64,000 nt of DNA, from positions 20,138 through 84,137 of the forward strand of contig NZ_CAAFUZ010000093.1 of assembly GCF_900766305.1 (NCBI RefSeq), read 5' to 3'. This document shows positions 15,895 through 25,513 of the stretch, piece after piece. The notes below the pieces were generated by a model. That model saw only the letters and a program-made list of their open reading frames with translations, was not told where the DNA came from and searched no databases. Numbering within the stretch: position 1 is the first letter of the stretch; each line of letters begins with the position of its first letter. The DNA comes from an uncultured Gemella sp. (GTDB lineage Bacteria > Bacillota > Bacilli > Staphylococcales > Gemellaceae). Made by a program: the position numbers and the translations under genes.

Positions 15895-18078
15895 TTATTT
15901 TAAATGTTTAACCCTTGCTACAATTTCTTTGTGTCGTCCTTTAATCATAGGTCGTGCTTGAGGATTTCCTAAATAACCACATGTTCTCTTCACAACATCA
16001 CAGCTTTTCGGATCTCTATTTCCACATTCTGGGCATTTAAATCCTTTTTTAGTAGGTTCAAATTCACCCTCATATCCACATTTATAACAACGGTCAATCG
16101 GTGTATTTGTTCCTAAGTATCCTACCTTGTCATAAGCAAAGTCCCATACCGCTTCTAATGCTTTTGGATTTTGTTTCAACACTGGATACTCACAATAATG
16201 TATGAATCCACCGCTAGCATAGTATGGATAATCCTTTTCAAACTCTAGCTTCTCAAAAGGCGTTGGATTTTTCCTTACATCATAATGATATGAGTTTGTA
16301 TAGTATTCTTTATCCGTTATATTTTCTACAATACCGAACTTCTCAGTATCCATACGACAGAATCTATCAGTTAACGATTCACTAGGAGTTGAGTAAATAC
16401 TATACCAGTAATCACCTTCTTCAGTCCATTTATCCACACATTTCTTCATATAACGCATAATATCTAAAGTGAACTCTTTCGCCTCAAGATCTTTCTCCCA
16501 TTCTCCTCCATAAAAGACACTCGCCACTTCATACAGACCAATGTATCCTAACGATAATGTAGAACGTTTATTGTCAAATAATTGTTTTACCCTATCTTCA
16601 GGTTTAAGTCGTTTACCAAAAGCTCCATGCATATAAAGAATCGGTGCATTTTGAGGTTTAGCCTCTCCACAGCGTTTCGCTCTGTAATCTAGCGCATCTT
16701 TACAAATTTCTAATCTCTCTTTAAAGATGTTCCAAAACTCTTCTTTGTCTCCTTTTGATTCAAGTGCTATCCTTGGAAGATTCAATGTTACTACTCCAAG
16801 GTTCATACGTCCACTCTCAACTAACTCGCCTTGTTCGTTTCTCCATGCAGGTAAAAATGATCTACATCCCATTGGAGTCTTACAACTACCAGTAATCTTC
16901 GTAATCGTATCATACATAAGTACATCTGGGTACATTCTTTGAGTTGTACACGATAATGCAAGTTGTTTAACATCATAGTTAGGATCTATTGGTTTTAAAT
17001 TCAGACCATCTTTAATAACAAAAATCAATTTAGGAAAAATAGCAGTTCTTTTCTCTTTTCCTAATCCTTCAATTCTCACCTTAAGAATCGCTTTTTGTAT
17101 TTCTCGTTCAAAGTAACCTTCACCAAGCCCAAAACCTAAAGATGTAAATGGTGTTTGCCCTTGAGATGAATATAAAGTATTAATTTCATACTCTAGAGAT
17201 TGCATTGCATCAAAAATATCTTTTTTAGTTTTCTTGTCAGCAAATTCCTTTTGTTTTTCCTCATCATCAATCCACTCTTGAGCCATTTTTAAGTTTTTCT
17301 CATAGTTCAGCTGAGCGAACGGTGCAAGTACCTCATCTATTCTATCTGCACTACATCCTCCGTATTGACTTGAAGCAACGTTAGCAATAATTTGAGCCAT
17401 TTGAGCAGTAGCAGTTTGAATACTCTTAGGACTATCTACATCTGCATTCCCAATTTTAAAACCTTTTGTTAACATCTCTTTGAAGTCAATTAAACAACAG
17501 TTTGTTAAAGGTTGATAAGGAGAATAATCTAGGTCATGATAGTGAATATCTCCCTTTTGGTGCGCATTGGCCACATGTTTTGGTAACATTTTAAGCCCGA
17601 TTGCTTTGGCTACAATACCACTAGTTAAATCACGATGCGTATTAAATACTAAACTATCTTTATTAGCATTTTCGTTTACCACATTCTCGTCACGATTAAC
17701 CAATTTTTCTATTGCTACATTTATGTCAAGACTACGTTCACGCTCAATATCACGCATACTTCTATAACCTACATACTCTTCATAAATCGCCTCTTCACCT
17801 AAAGTAAGAAGTGTATGTTCAACAATATTTTGAAGTTCATAGATCTTGATATCCCCTTTAAATCTATTAGCAATCTCCAAAATAACATTATCCACAATAC
17901 CATTAATATTAACACTATGGTTTTTGCCAAAGACAGAATGTACAGCTTTTTCTATAGCATTATAGATTTTTTCGGCATCAAACTTTACTACACGTCCATC
18001 CCTTTTTATAACTAGTAAATTTTTTGTTAAACTTTCTACTTTCGCTTTTGTATATGAATATAAATTATTATTTTGCAT
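15895..18078 (-). CDS. nrdD: Anaerobic ribonucleoside-triphosphate reductase
   Basis: A 727-residue class III ribonucleotide reductase that makes deoxynucleotides without oxygen, using a glycyl radical. An ATP-cone regulatory domain is at about residues 15-110 (VIKRDGRVVKFDAEKIYNAI). The catalytic core follows, and the C-terminus has the zinc cysteines CYKCGYEG and CPECGNRDP and the glycyl-radical site RTCGYLG. I choose the ATG at 18078 because GAGGG lies upstream; the ATG four codons earlier has no site. The activating enzyme NrdG is not adjacent. It is monocistronic with a divergent alarmone synthetase upstream. Confidence 0.96.
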   Translation of the reverse strand: MQNNNLYSYTKAKVESLTKNLLVIKRDGRVVKFDAEKIYNAIEKAVHSVFGKNHSVNINGIVDNVILEIANRFKGDIKIYELQNIVEHTLLTLGEEAIYEEYVGYRSMRDIERERSLDINVAIEKLVNRDENVVNENANKDSLVFNTHRDLTSGIVAKAIGLKMLPKHVANAHQKGDIHYHDLDYSPYQPLTNCCLIDFKEMLTKGFKIGNADVDSPKSIQTATAQMAQIIANVASSQYGGCSADRIDEVLAPFAQLNYEKNLKMAQEWIDDEEKQKEFADKKTKKDIFDAMQSLEYEINTLYSSQGQTPFTSLGFGLGEGYFEREIQKAILKVRIEGLGKEKRTAIFPKLIFVIKDGLNLKPIDPNYDVKQLALSCTTQRMYPDVLMYDTITKITGSCKTPMGCRSFLPAWRNEQGELVESGRMNLGVVTLNLPRIALESKGDKEEFWNIFKERLEICKDALDYRAKRCGEAKPQNAPILYMHGAFGKRLKPEDRVKQLFDNKRSTLSLGYIGLYEVASVFYGGEWEKDLEAKEFTLDIMRYMKKCVDKWTEEGDYWYSIYSTPSESLTDRFCRMDTEKFGIVENITDKEYYTNSYHYDVRKNPTPFEKLEFEKDYPYYASGGFIHYCEYPVLKQNPKALEAVWDFAYDKVGYLGTNTPIDRCYKCGYEGEFEPTKKGFKCPECGNRDPKSCDVVKRTCGYLGNPQARPMIKGRHKEIVARVKHLK

Positions 18079-18484
18079 GTTATCCCTCATTTCGATATAA
18101 TTTTAGATTCATAAAAACATTATAATACTATCTTATCTCAAAAAAATTCCCCTGTCTATAGTTGATATTTCCCGGAAATTTAGAATCCTTATAAGATAGC
18201 CTCTCGTGTCAATTGTGAATTTTTTTAGATAATCTGTTTTTTACAAAATATTTTAAAAACACTATTATATTAACTTTTGTCGAGGTTAACATATATCACT
18301 GTATTAGTTTCTTACTATTTATTTACATGATACAGTTTTCCAATTTCCTTATACTATACCGATTAAAAATGATGTTCAAAAAGTTCACTTATACCTAAAA
18401 AAATTATTTATTTATCACTTAAACTATATTTTAATAAAGAGATTTATGATAAAATTATAGTAAATAATAAAGTGAGAAATTTAT
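18079..18484. other. Intergenic region between nrdD and the alarmone synthetase
   Basis: About 400 bp of AT-rich sequence between divergent genes. I looked for paired NrdR boxes and found none. A single TTGTGAATTTTTTT (18220s) resembles half of a Rex or FNR-type operator, without a matching second half. Promoters are not clear enough to call. Confidence 0.4.
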
Positions 18485-19177
18485 ATGAAAAAAACACAAA
18501 TCGAAAAACTAACTGATCAATTATTTTCTATGGAAAATGATAGTTCTCTATTAATAAACGAATTAGAACCCTATGTAGAATTATTTATGCATTATGAATG
18601 TGCTATGCTCGAGATTGAAACAAAACTAAATGTATTTGACAAAGAATTTTCTCTTCATGGCGAGAGTAATCCTATCGAATCTGTCAATACTAGGCTGAAA
18701 ACACCTATTAGTCTAATGAATAAACTAAAACGCCTAGACCTACCTTTTGACATAAATACAATAAAAGAGAACATCTATGATGTTGCTGGTGTTCGTGTTA
18801 TATGCTCATTTAAAAACGATGTTTATAAACTTGTCGACGCGCTAAAGCAACAAGATGATCTTACGGTTATAGCTGAGAAAGACTATATTACAAACCACAA
18901 AGAAAATGGCTATAGAAGTTATCACCTTATCGTTAAGGTACCAATCTTCTTATCAGATAAAGTAGAACATGTGGCTGTTGAAGTTCAATTTAGAACAATA
19001 GCTATGGATTTCTGGGCAAGCTTAGAACATAAGCTTAGATACAAAAAAAATTTAAGTGAAGAAAAAGAAAAAGAAATAGCGCGTCGTCTTCAACTCTGTG
19101 CGGAGATAAGCGCTAAACTAGATAACCAAATGCAAAAGGTTAAAGAAATAATAGAAGATGATTCACAATTCTTATAA
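18485..19177 (+). CDS. relQ: Small alarmone synthetase (RelQ/SAS1 type)
   Basis: A 230-residue single-domain (p)ppGpp synthetase, transferring pyrophosphate from ATP to GDP or GTP. There is no hydrolase, TGS or ACT domain, which separates it from long Rel enzymes. Synthetase motifs are visible: VNTRLKTPISLMNKL, DVAGVRVICSF, the NHKENGYRSYHLIVKVP substrate loop and VEVQFRTIAMDFWASLEHKL. The C-terminal helix (KEKEIARRLQLCAEISAKLD) is the usual oligomerisation region of SAS1 proteins. GTGAG upstream of the ATG is a modest ribosome site. It is monocistronic, ending at a bidirectional terminator. Confidence 0.92.
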   Translation: MKKTQIEKLTDQLFSMENDSSLLINELEPYVELFMHYECAMLEIETKLNVFDKEFSLHGESNPIESVNTRLKTPISLMNKLKRLDLPFDINTIKENIYDVAGVRVICSFKNDVYKLVDALKQQDDLTVIAEKDYITNHKENGYRSYHLIVKVPIFLSDKVEHVAVEVQFRTIAMDFWASLEHKLRYKKNLSEEKEKEIARRLQLCAEISAKLDNQMQKVKEIIEDDSQFL

Positions 19178-19180
19178 AAA

Positions 19181-19220
19181 AAGCTTAGATATTAGACATA
19201 ACTAATATCCAAGCTTTTTT
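19181..19220. terminator. Bidirectional terminator
   Basis: AAGCTTAGATATTAG and its imperfect complement ACTAATATCCAAGCTT form a stem flanked by A6 and T6 runs, serving the alarmone synthetase and the convergent permease gene. Confidence 0.92.
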
Positions 19221-19234
19221 GTATTACTATCAAC

Positions 19235-20605
19235 TTATTTTTCTTTGCTATGCTTTACTGAATAAGCAAAGTAAATTGCTAAACCTACTAAAATCCAGCA
19301 TCCAAAAATTTTCCAAGTTAATAATTGAATACCATACAATAATACGATAAATAATAATATTGATATTATTGGCAAATACGGCATTCCTGGCATGGTAAAT
19401 CCTCGTTTTGCGTTAGGATAATCCCTTCTAATAATAAATGTTGAATAACTAACCAACGCAAATGCTATTATGTAAGAGACATTAGCTAAATCCGCTAATT
19501 GTCCTAGTGGTAAAAATCCGGTTAAGATAGTCATTAATAAACCAACACCAATTGTTGTTGATCCTGGTATACCGCTTCTATTTAATATTGATAATTGTCT
19601 TGGTAATAGTCCATCTCTACTCATTGTATATAGAACTCTAACCGCAGCAAACATCGTCCCTAAAGGTCCAGATAGAAGACCGATTACCGCCCCTAAGGAA
19701 ACTACTCCTGCTAATTTACCTTGACCTACTTCACCTAGTACATACGCTAAGGCATCGCCTTTTCCTAACTGAGTAAATGGAACCATTCCAGTAATAACTA
19801 AACAAACAACTATATAAAATACAGTACATAAAAACAGTGTAATAATAATTGCTCGAGGTAATGCTTTTTGTGGATTTATCGTTTCTTCTGCTGATGTTGA
19901 AATTGTATCAAAACCTAAATACGCAAAGAACACCGTTGTCGCACCTATCATTACTCCAGAAATCCCTTGTGGTGCAAAATTATCCGTCCAGTTTGTAGGA
20001 GCTATATAAAACATACCAACAAGAACAAATAGTAATATTACTAATATTTTAATAGCAACCATAAAATTATTAACAAACTTACTACTCTTCGTCCCTTTAA
20101 ACAAGACTATCATTATTAGTAAAACAACAGTCATCGCTAAAATATTCCCATATCCACCTTCGCTAGGTAATGTTGTAAACTCCTTAGGGATTATTATTCC
20201 AAAACCTGCTAATAAAGATTTAAAATAACTTGACCATCCATTAGCTATTGCAGCTCCTGCAATTATATAACTTCCAGCTAAAAGCCAACCCATACAATGA
20301 GCAACGACCTCACCCAATGTAATATAACTATACGTATAAACACTTCCACTTGATGGTATTGTAGAAGACAATTCTGCATAACATAAAGCAGTAAGTCCAC
20401 AAGCTAATCCAGCAATTAAAAATGAGAAAATTACCGATGGACCTGACTTAGATGCAGCTTCTCCCGTTAATACCAATATACCCGAACCAATAACAGAACC
20501 TATTCCTAAGAGTATTAAGTCCAAAGTTTTAAGTGTTGGTCTTAAAGTCTTTTTTCCACTTTCTCCAAGTACTTTCTCTAGTGTTTTCTTTCTGAAAATT
20601 TGCAT
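19235..20605 (-). CDS. APC-family amino acid permease
   Basis: A 456-residue polytopic transporter of the cationic amino acid transporter branch (YfnA-like), with about 12 membrane segments. The start is set at the ATG at 20605, where AAAGGAG lies 13 bp upstream; an earlier TTG has no proper site. The conserved LILLGIGSVIGSGILVLTG helix 1 motif binds the amino acid backbone, and GFDTISTSAEETINPQKALP is the family signature. It lies next to the glycine reductase operon but has its own promoter, with the grd terminator between. It could import an amino acid that feeds Stickland-type metabolism; the substrate is not evident. Confidence 0.88.
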   Translation of the reverse strand: MQIFRKKTLEKVLGESGKKTLRPTLKTLDLILLGIGSVIGSGILVLTGEAASKSGPSVIFSFLIAGLACGLTALCYAELSSTIPSSGSVYTYSYITLGEVVAHCMGWLLAGSYIIAGAAIANGWSSYFKSLLAGFGIIIPKEFTTLPSEGGYGNILAMTVVLLIMIVLFKGTKSSKFVNNFMVAIKILVILLFVLVGMFYIAPTNWTDNFAPQGISGVMIGATTVFFAYLGFDTISTSAEETINPQKALPRAIIITLFLCTVFYIVVCLVITGMVPFTQLGKGDALAYVLGEVGQGKLAGVVSLGAVIGLLSGPLGTMFAAVRVLYTMSRDGLLPRQLSILNRSGIPGSTTIGVGLLMTILTGFLPLGQLADLANVSYIIAFALVSYSTFIIRRDYPNAKRGFTMPGMPYLPIISILLFIVLLYGIQLLTWKIFGCWILVGLAIYFAYSVKHSKEK

Positions 20606-20685
20606 TAATAAAAAATTTCTCCTTTCATTAGAATCACCAATACATTCTAACAATCCTTCTCTATTTAATGACTTCCAACTTTATT

Positions 20686-20714
20686 ATTATAACGTGATAA
20701 TCTATTTTGTTCAA
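20686..20714 (-). promoter_or_regulatory. Promoter of the amino acid permease
   Basis: On the minus strand TTGAAC (20714-20709), 17 bp, TATAAT (20691-20686). Confidence 0.75.
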
Positions 20715-20820
20715 ATTTTTCTTGTTTTCTTAATTCTATCAAATACACAGTAACGTACATTATGTTCATACATATACTCAAAAATTCAAAACAATTTGAC
20801 AAAGAACCACAAAAATCTCC

Positions 20821-20862
20821 AAAAATACCCTCTTACTGGAAATATTATCCAATAAGAGGGTA
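20821..20862 (-). terminator. Terminator of the glycine reductase operon
   Basis: TACCCTCTTA and TAAGAGGGTA pair around a 17-base loop; on the minus strand a T5 tract follows. Confidence 0.85.
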
Positions 20863-20928
20863 TATAATAATTGTTTAAATCATAATGTGGCTTTTCCTTC
20901 TAATAGAAACCTTTATCTATTGTTCAGA

Positions 20929-22071
20929 TTATGAAATAAGCCCTTCATTTTTAAGAATTTCTTCTGCTGATTCTTTCTTATCAGGATTTACTAAAACTAT
21001 TGGTCCAGTACATCCCATTCCACTCTCAGCATAAATACCATTTTTCCAAAGTAGTTTAGTTGCATCTTCAAGGTCTAGAATATCAATTCCAGAGATTTGT
21101 GCAGTAACTACTTCTTTTTCTGGCATTTTAACTTCTTCAGTTGTCGCTGAGCCTTCTTTTTTAACTTTCAATTTAGAAATGAATTCATCTAATTTAGCTT
21201 TATTAGCTTTTTCAAATTCTTGTCTTGCTATTTCATTTACTTTACCTTTTGCTACTTCATAGGCATATTTTAATGCATTAGCTACAACAGGTGAACCAGA
21301 TGCTCTTGATAAAATTAATATTCTTCTATCGTAGTCTTCCCCTACACCAGGTCCATATCCAAATCCACTAGCTTCATAATCTCCACCAGTAGTAAATGCT
21401 GAAAATACCTTCATGAATAAGTTACCAGTTAATGAATCAACTACCATAACATCAGGAGTTCCCATAAGTAAGTCATTACCTCTCATTACTGAACCACCAT
21501 CAGCTCTTTGAGATGTTGCAAATTCAAATGCATAACCATTTTCTTTAAGATCTAATAATATTTTTTCAACTTGTCTAGCACCTTCAACATTAGCGATACC
21601 AACTGTTGGATTAGGTTTTCCAAGAGACTTAGCAGTAGCAATACCGTATAATGTATTTCTTACCATCGCTTCTACTCTATTAGTTGCCGAAGTACCTGTT
21701 GTTGTAGCAAGAAGCATTTCATTACCTCTTCCAGGTGTAACAACTCTACCAACTGTTGATACACCGATAGGGAAATTGTAATGCATAGTTACACAAGAAG
21801 CTATTTCACCTTTATCTAATAGGTCTTCCATAATTTTGTGAGCTTCATCTTCATCTTTAGCTTCATAAGATTCGAAGTCCTCATGTCCCTTACCTATTAA
21901 AACTATGTCGAATACAGGATTTTTAGCTAATATTGCACCGTTAAGTAAGTTCTCAAAGCCATGTTCACTTCCTAAAGTTGTTAAACCAACTTTTAATTTT
22001 TTTCCAAAGTTACCAGTTTCAATGGCATTAGCTACTTCTAGCAATACTTCTGATATAACTTGTTTACTCAT
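20929..22071 (-). CDS. grdD: Glycine reductase complex component C, alpha subunit
   Basis: A 380-residue subunit of protein C, which takes the acetyl group from the Se-carboxymethyl selenoether of GrdA and releases acetyl phosphate. Its fold is PlsX-like. The C-terminal GMGCTGPIVLVNP contains the cysteine known from the family, and the middle part shows PNPTVGIANVEGARQVEKIL and GYGPGVGEDYDRR. It is the last gene of the eight-gene operon, starting 10 bp after grdC. Length matches the family. Confidence 0.94.
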   Translation of the reverse strand: MSKQVISEVLLEVANAIETGNFGKKLKVGLTTLGSEHGFENLLNGAILAKNPVFDIVLIGKGHEDFESYEAKDEDEAHKIMEDLLDKGEIASCVTMHYNFPIGVSTVGRVVTPGRGNEMLLATTTGTSATNRVEAMVRNTLYGIATAKSLGKPNPTVGIANVEGARQVEKILLDLKENGYAFEFATSQRADGGSVMRGNDLLMGTPDVMVVDSLTGNLFMKVFSAFTTGGDYEASGFGYGPGVGEDYDRRILILSRASGSPVVANALKYAYEVAKGKVNEIARQEFEKANKAKLDEFISKLKVKKEGSATTEEVKMPEKEVVTAQISGIDILDLEDATKLLWKNGIYAESGMGCTGPIVLVNPDKKESAEEILKNEGLIS

Positions 22072-22081
22072 AGTATCACCC

Positions 22082-23605
22082 CTATTCTTCTAACATTTCT
22101 TGGGAAATTTTTCTCATTGATTCTGCAATAATTTTTCTTATTTCATCTTTAGAAATTCCTGCAGATTCTCCTTCTACATTACCGCTGTTTCTTTCAACTA
22201 CAATAGATACTCCATCAAATAAGTTTGTCATTCTTCCTAAGAACAGACTTCCTTTACCTACGATCATAGCACGGTTTTTATCACCTTTAGTTAAGTCATC
22301 GATTAAGAATCCTACATAAGGTACTCCTGAAGGAATGTGTCCTTGTGTTGGAGCCCAACCAGGTAAACCTTTAGCTTCGATAAATGTTTTAAGTTCTTTT
22401 TTCTCAATATCTCCACGCATTGCTGCTAATGCCGCAATCATTTTATAGTTAGCTTCTGGAACGTTACCTGCTCCAGCTGCTTTAGTGATGTCTGGGTTTT
22501 GCATTTCTACAGAGAACACATCAACATCTGTAATTTTCAATTTAGCTTTTTCTAACGGATCTGCTACAAGAGCTCCCATAACAGCTTGTGGTGAAGAACC
22601 AGTTCCTACATTGTGTTTTCCGACCATATCTGTTCTAATAACTGGATTTACTCCATCATTTTCACTAATTAATACAGCAAATCCACCTAGTACGTCTTCT
22701 AATACTGGAAGACCTTTTTTAACGTGGTCTTTACCATTCATACCTAATTTTGCACTTGCTCCACCAGCAACCACTAGAACATTTTTATATACCCCGGCTT
22801 TTACTAGAGATGAAGCACTGATTAATGCATGTGTTGGTGCAGCACAGAAACCTCTTAAGTCAGATCCAGTTGCATTAACTAGACCTACAACTTCTGCAAT
22901 TGCCTTAGCGAAGTTACCACCACCACGTTGGTTGATATCTCCACAAGCTTCTTCAGAACATTCTACAACATAGTCAATATCAGCTGGATTTACGCCAGAA
23001 TTACGAAGTAATTCTAATGCTGCAATAACTCCTGATGCTTTAACAACAAGGTTTTCGAAGATAACGTGAGCATTCAAGTTCACATCAACATCGTGAGCTT
23101 TTTTAACGAAACCAACTACTTTACCTTCGTGAACTAAGTCTTCGAATCCTTCTTCATTATCACTTAAGTCAGATCCTTCTAATTTTTCGAATAAAGGAGC
23201 TAGCTCTTTGAAGTTTTCCTCTATTTTAGGACGAACGTCGGCTACAAATTCTTCTGATAGTTTAACTAAGTCAAAAGCATCACAAAGTTTCATCAATGCT
23301 ATAAACTCATCTTGTGGGACAATTTGTCCAAATTTCCCATGTCGTTGACCTTGTTCATCTTTAATATCATACCAAGGCATTGGATAAGCCTTCAATTCTT
23401 CAGGAGTTTTATTTCCGATGTATACTTGGTTAGGTAAATAGTTAACCACTTCTTCATATGTACGAATATGATTATTTACTTCTTTTAAAAACTCTGAATC
23501 TGGATTTGTTACTCTTTCTACAGAAGCAGTTGATCCATTTCTTACTATCATATCTGGTGTGTGAACAAGAATGTATCCTGCTCCCTTAAATACTGGATAA
23601 TTCAT
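22082..23605 (-). CDS. grdC: Glycine reductase complex component C, beta subunit
   Basis: A 507-residue subunit of protein C, thiolase/ketoacyl-synthase-like in its central part (VVECSEEACGDINQRGGGN, GFCAAPTHALISASSLVKAG). It carries the transient acetyl thioester together with GrdD and is shared by all glycine, sarcosine and betaine reductases. The N-terminus MNYPVFKGAGYILVHTPDM is typical of the family. A palindromic hairpin lies in the 52-bp gap to grdB. Confidence 0.95.
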   Translation of the reverse strand: MNYPVFKGAGYILVHTPDMIVRNGSTASVERVTNPDSEFLKEVNNHIRTYEEVVNYLPNQVYIGNKTPEELKAYPMPWYDIKDEQGQRHGKFGQIVPQDEFIALMKLCDAFDLVKLSEEFVADVRPKIEENFKELAPLFEKLEGSDLSDNEEGFEDLVHEGKVVGFVKKAHDVDVNLNAHVIFENLVVKASGVIAALELLRNSGVNPADIDYVVECSEEACGDINQRGGGNFAKAIAEVVGLVNATGSDLRGFCAAPTHALISASSLVKAGVYKNVLVVAGGASAKLGMNGKDHVKKGLPVLEDVLGGFAVLISENDGVNPVIRTDMVGKHNVGTGSSPQAVMGALVADPLEKAKLKITDVDVFSVEMQNPDITKAAGAGNVPEANYKMIAALAAMRGDIEKKELKTFIEAKGLPGWAPTQGHIPSGVPYVGFLIDDLTKGDKNRAMIVGKGSLFLGRMTNLFDGVSIVVERNSGNVEGESAGISKDEIRKIIAESMRKISQEMLEE

Positions 23606-23616
23606 AGCTATATTGT

Positions 23617-23643
23617 GCTGAGGGTATACTATATACCCTCAGC
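23617..23643 (-). other. Intercistronic stem-loop between grdB and grdC
   Basis: GCTGAGGGTATA and TATACCCTCAGC form a perfect stem with a tiny loop. No T run follows, so it is not a terminator. It could set mRNA stability or the relative dosage of the selenoprotein and component C. Confidence 0.6.
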
Positions 23644-23657
23644 TCCCCTTTCTTTTT

Positions 23658-24965
23658 TTATTCGAATACTGTTTGACCGTCAACTTCTACAGTTAAAGCA
23701 TTTAATGCTTTTTCCACAAGTCCACGTCTTAATTTTTTCTCTTCATCCGCATCTAGTTTTGGATTTCCTAGTGGGTGAGGGATTGCGATAGTTGGAACAA
23801 TTCTGTTTGCCCCTACTGTTAGAGAAATCGGTACTACTGTACACATGTGAACCACAGGTATACCCGCTCTCTCAATTTCTTTTACCATCGTTGCACCGCA
23901 ACGAGTACAAGTTCCTCAAGTAGAAGTTAAGATTACAGCATCTACTCCGTCAGCTACTAATTTTTGTGCATATTCTTTAGCGAATCCTACAGCACTAGCT
24001 ACCGCAGTACCATTACCTACTGTAGTATAGAATTTTTCATGTAAGCTTCCTACTTTACCTTCTTTAACGAATTCTCTCATTACGTCCACAGGTAATACAC
24101 GGTCAGCATCTTCATTAGCGTATACTGGGTCGTATCCACCGTGAGCTGTTTCGTGAGTTTCAGCTGTTAAATCTGTGAATCCTTCTAATGAGTATTCACC
24201 ATATTTAGATGCTGAAGAAGATTCGATGTGATCTGGGTTTCCTTTTGGAACGATACCTCCAGAAGTAACTAAAGCAACTTTAGCTTTGCTTAAATCTTTA
24301 ACAGCTGGGTTTGGCTCAACTCTGTCAAAGTTAGGCATTGGATATTCTGTTTCGAATTCTTCACCTTTAATTTTCTTAACAAGCATTTCAACAGCACGTT
24401 CTGATCCACGTTTTTCACTAAAGAAGTTTACACGGATTCCTCTTTCGTGGTATCCTTCTTCTTTTGGAGAAAGAATTTCTTCACCTTTAGCTAATTTTGC
24501 AGCAAATTTAGCTAATTTCGGTAAAGCTTTTCTCATACCAGCTGCACTGTCAGATGTTTCAAGAATATAAACTTCTTTTCTGAACATATCTGTTCCTGGG
24601 TTTTCTACATACATTGCTGTTACAGCTGGAATTTGTAATTCGTCTTGAACAGCTTTAGTAATTGTACCAGCTGCTACTCCGTAACGCCCTGCATTGAATG
24701 CTGGACCAGCGATGAATAATTGTGGTTCGCATCCTTTAATCATTTCTAAAAGTTCTTTTTGAACTTTTTCTAAGTTTTCGTTGAAGTAGCTATCACCACA
24801 TACTACAGTTGCTACTACTTCAAAATCTTCTCCCAATTGCCCTTGTAACTGAACACTAATTGGTGGTAATTCAGTTCTTAATTCTGGTGCAATGTGGGCT
24901 TGTTCTTCTCCACCTACTCCAGCGAAGAATTGGTTTATATAATGTACTACTCTTATTTTAGACAT
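23658..24965 (-). CDS. grdB: Glycine reductase component B gamma subunit, selenoprotein
   Basis: A 435-residue substrate-binding selenoprotein of protein B. It forms a Schiff base complex with glycine via GrdE and passes the carboxymethyl group to GrdA. The frame contains one UGA (23918-23916), read here as Sec350, inside the canonical UxxCxxC motif (TST-U-GTCTRCGAT). The sequence on both sides of the UGA is conserved family sequence, and the length is normal only with readthrough. A hairpin 12 nt after the UGA fits a bacterial SECIS. ORF tools will split it into a 349-residue and a 76-residue piece. It lies between grdA and grdC. Confidence 0.95.
23889..23903 (-). promoter_or_regulatory. Candidate SECIS hairpin in grdB
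   Basis: CGTTGC and GCAACG enclose a GGT loop, 12 nt after the UGA on the mRNA. Position and a G-containing apical loop agree with bacterial SECIS elements, which lie inside the coding sequence just after the UGA. Confidence 0.65.
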
Positions 24966-25002
24966 TTTTATTTCCCCCTATAACTATTATTTAGATCCTT
25001 AA

Positions 25003-25464
25003 TTACTCACCACGAACATCTTTCATTTCGCTTGCGATTTCATCAATATCTAATACCATTTCCATCATTCCAACTTGATCTTCATAGATTGCTTCATCTA
25101 TTTGAGATTTAATTTCTTCTTCTACAATGTGATAAACAGCAAGATTTAGTGCTACACCTGCAAGTGGCCCTGCGAATGTTGGGTCCCCTGCTGTTACTGT
25201 TTCAGCTGCTAGACCAGCAGCTTCGGCTTCAGATGCACCTAGTAAAACTACAACGTTGTCGTTACCGTATTTTTCGGCAGCTTCTTTAACACGTTTTTGG
25301 TTTTCTAAGTCCATAGCCCCTGCGGCTGTTCAGACGAAACATTCAGTAGATGAGAATACTACTTCTACTCCTTCAATTGGTTTTACACACTCTTCAATAG
25401 CTAATCCTGGGATACCATCACGGTCACCAATGATAACTACTTTTTTATTAATAAGATTTACCAT
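25003..25464 (-). CDS. grdA: Glycine reductase component A, selenoprotein
   Basis: A 153-residue acidic selenoprotein that carries the Se-carboxymethyl intermediate between proteins B and C and is re-reduced by thioredoxin. The start at 25464 has AAGGAGG upstream. The UGA at 25332-25330 is Sec45 in the diagnostic [13 protein letters not shown] motif (CxxU). Family hallmarks [12 protein letters not shown] near the N-terminus and [20 protein letters not shown] at the C-terminus are present. Without Sec decoding, annotation begins at an internal ATG (25314) and loses the redox site. Length fits the family (about 150-160). Confidence 0.97.
25315..25327 (-). promoter_or_regulatory. Candidate SECIS stem in grdA
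   Basis: AGCC and GGCT enclose a GCAGG loop, starting 2 nt after the UGA. It is short and closer to the UGA than the grdB hairpin, so a longer fold of the region may be the true element. Confidence 0.4.
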
Positions 25465-25513
25465 TATCTTATTCCTCCTTGTTCAAATCTATAACATTTA
25501 TTAATTTTGCTTA

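Noticed and set aside
15895-18078. nrdG expected beside nrdD
   Set aside because: No nrdG-like gene lies in the neighbouring frames; it is probably elsewhere in the genome, so I report no loss.
18079-18484. NrdR boxes or a Rex operator before nrdD
   Set aside because: Only a single half-like site TTGTGAA is seen; no paired site at the expected spacing.
23658-25464. Apparent frameshifts or pseudogenes in grdA and grdB
   Set aside because: Both breaks are single UGA codons inside the exact family motifs for selenocysteine, with conserved sequence on both sides, so I read them as Sec.
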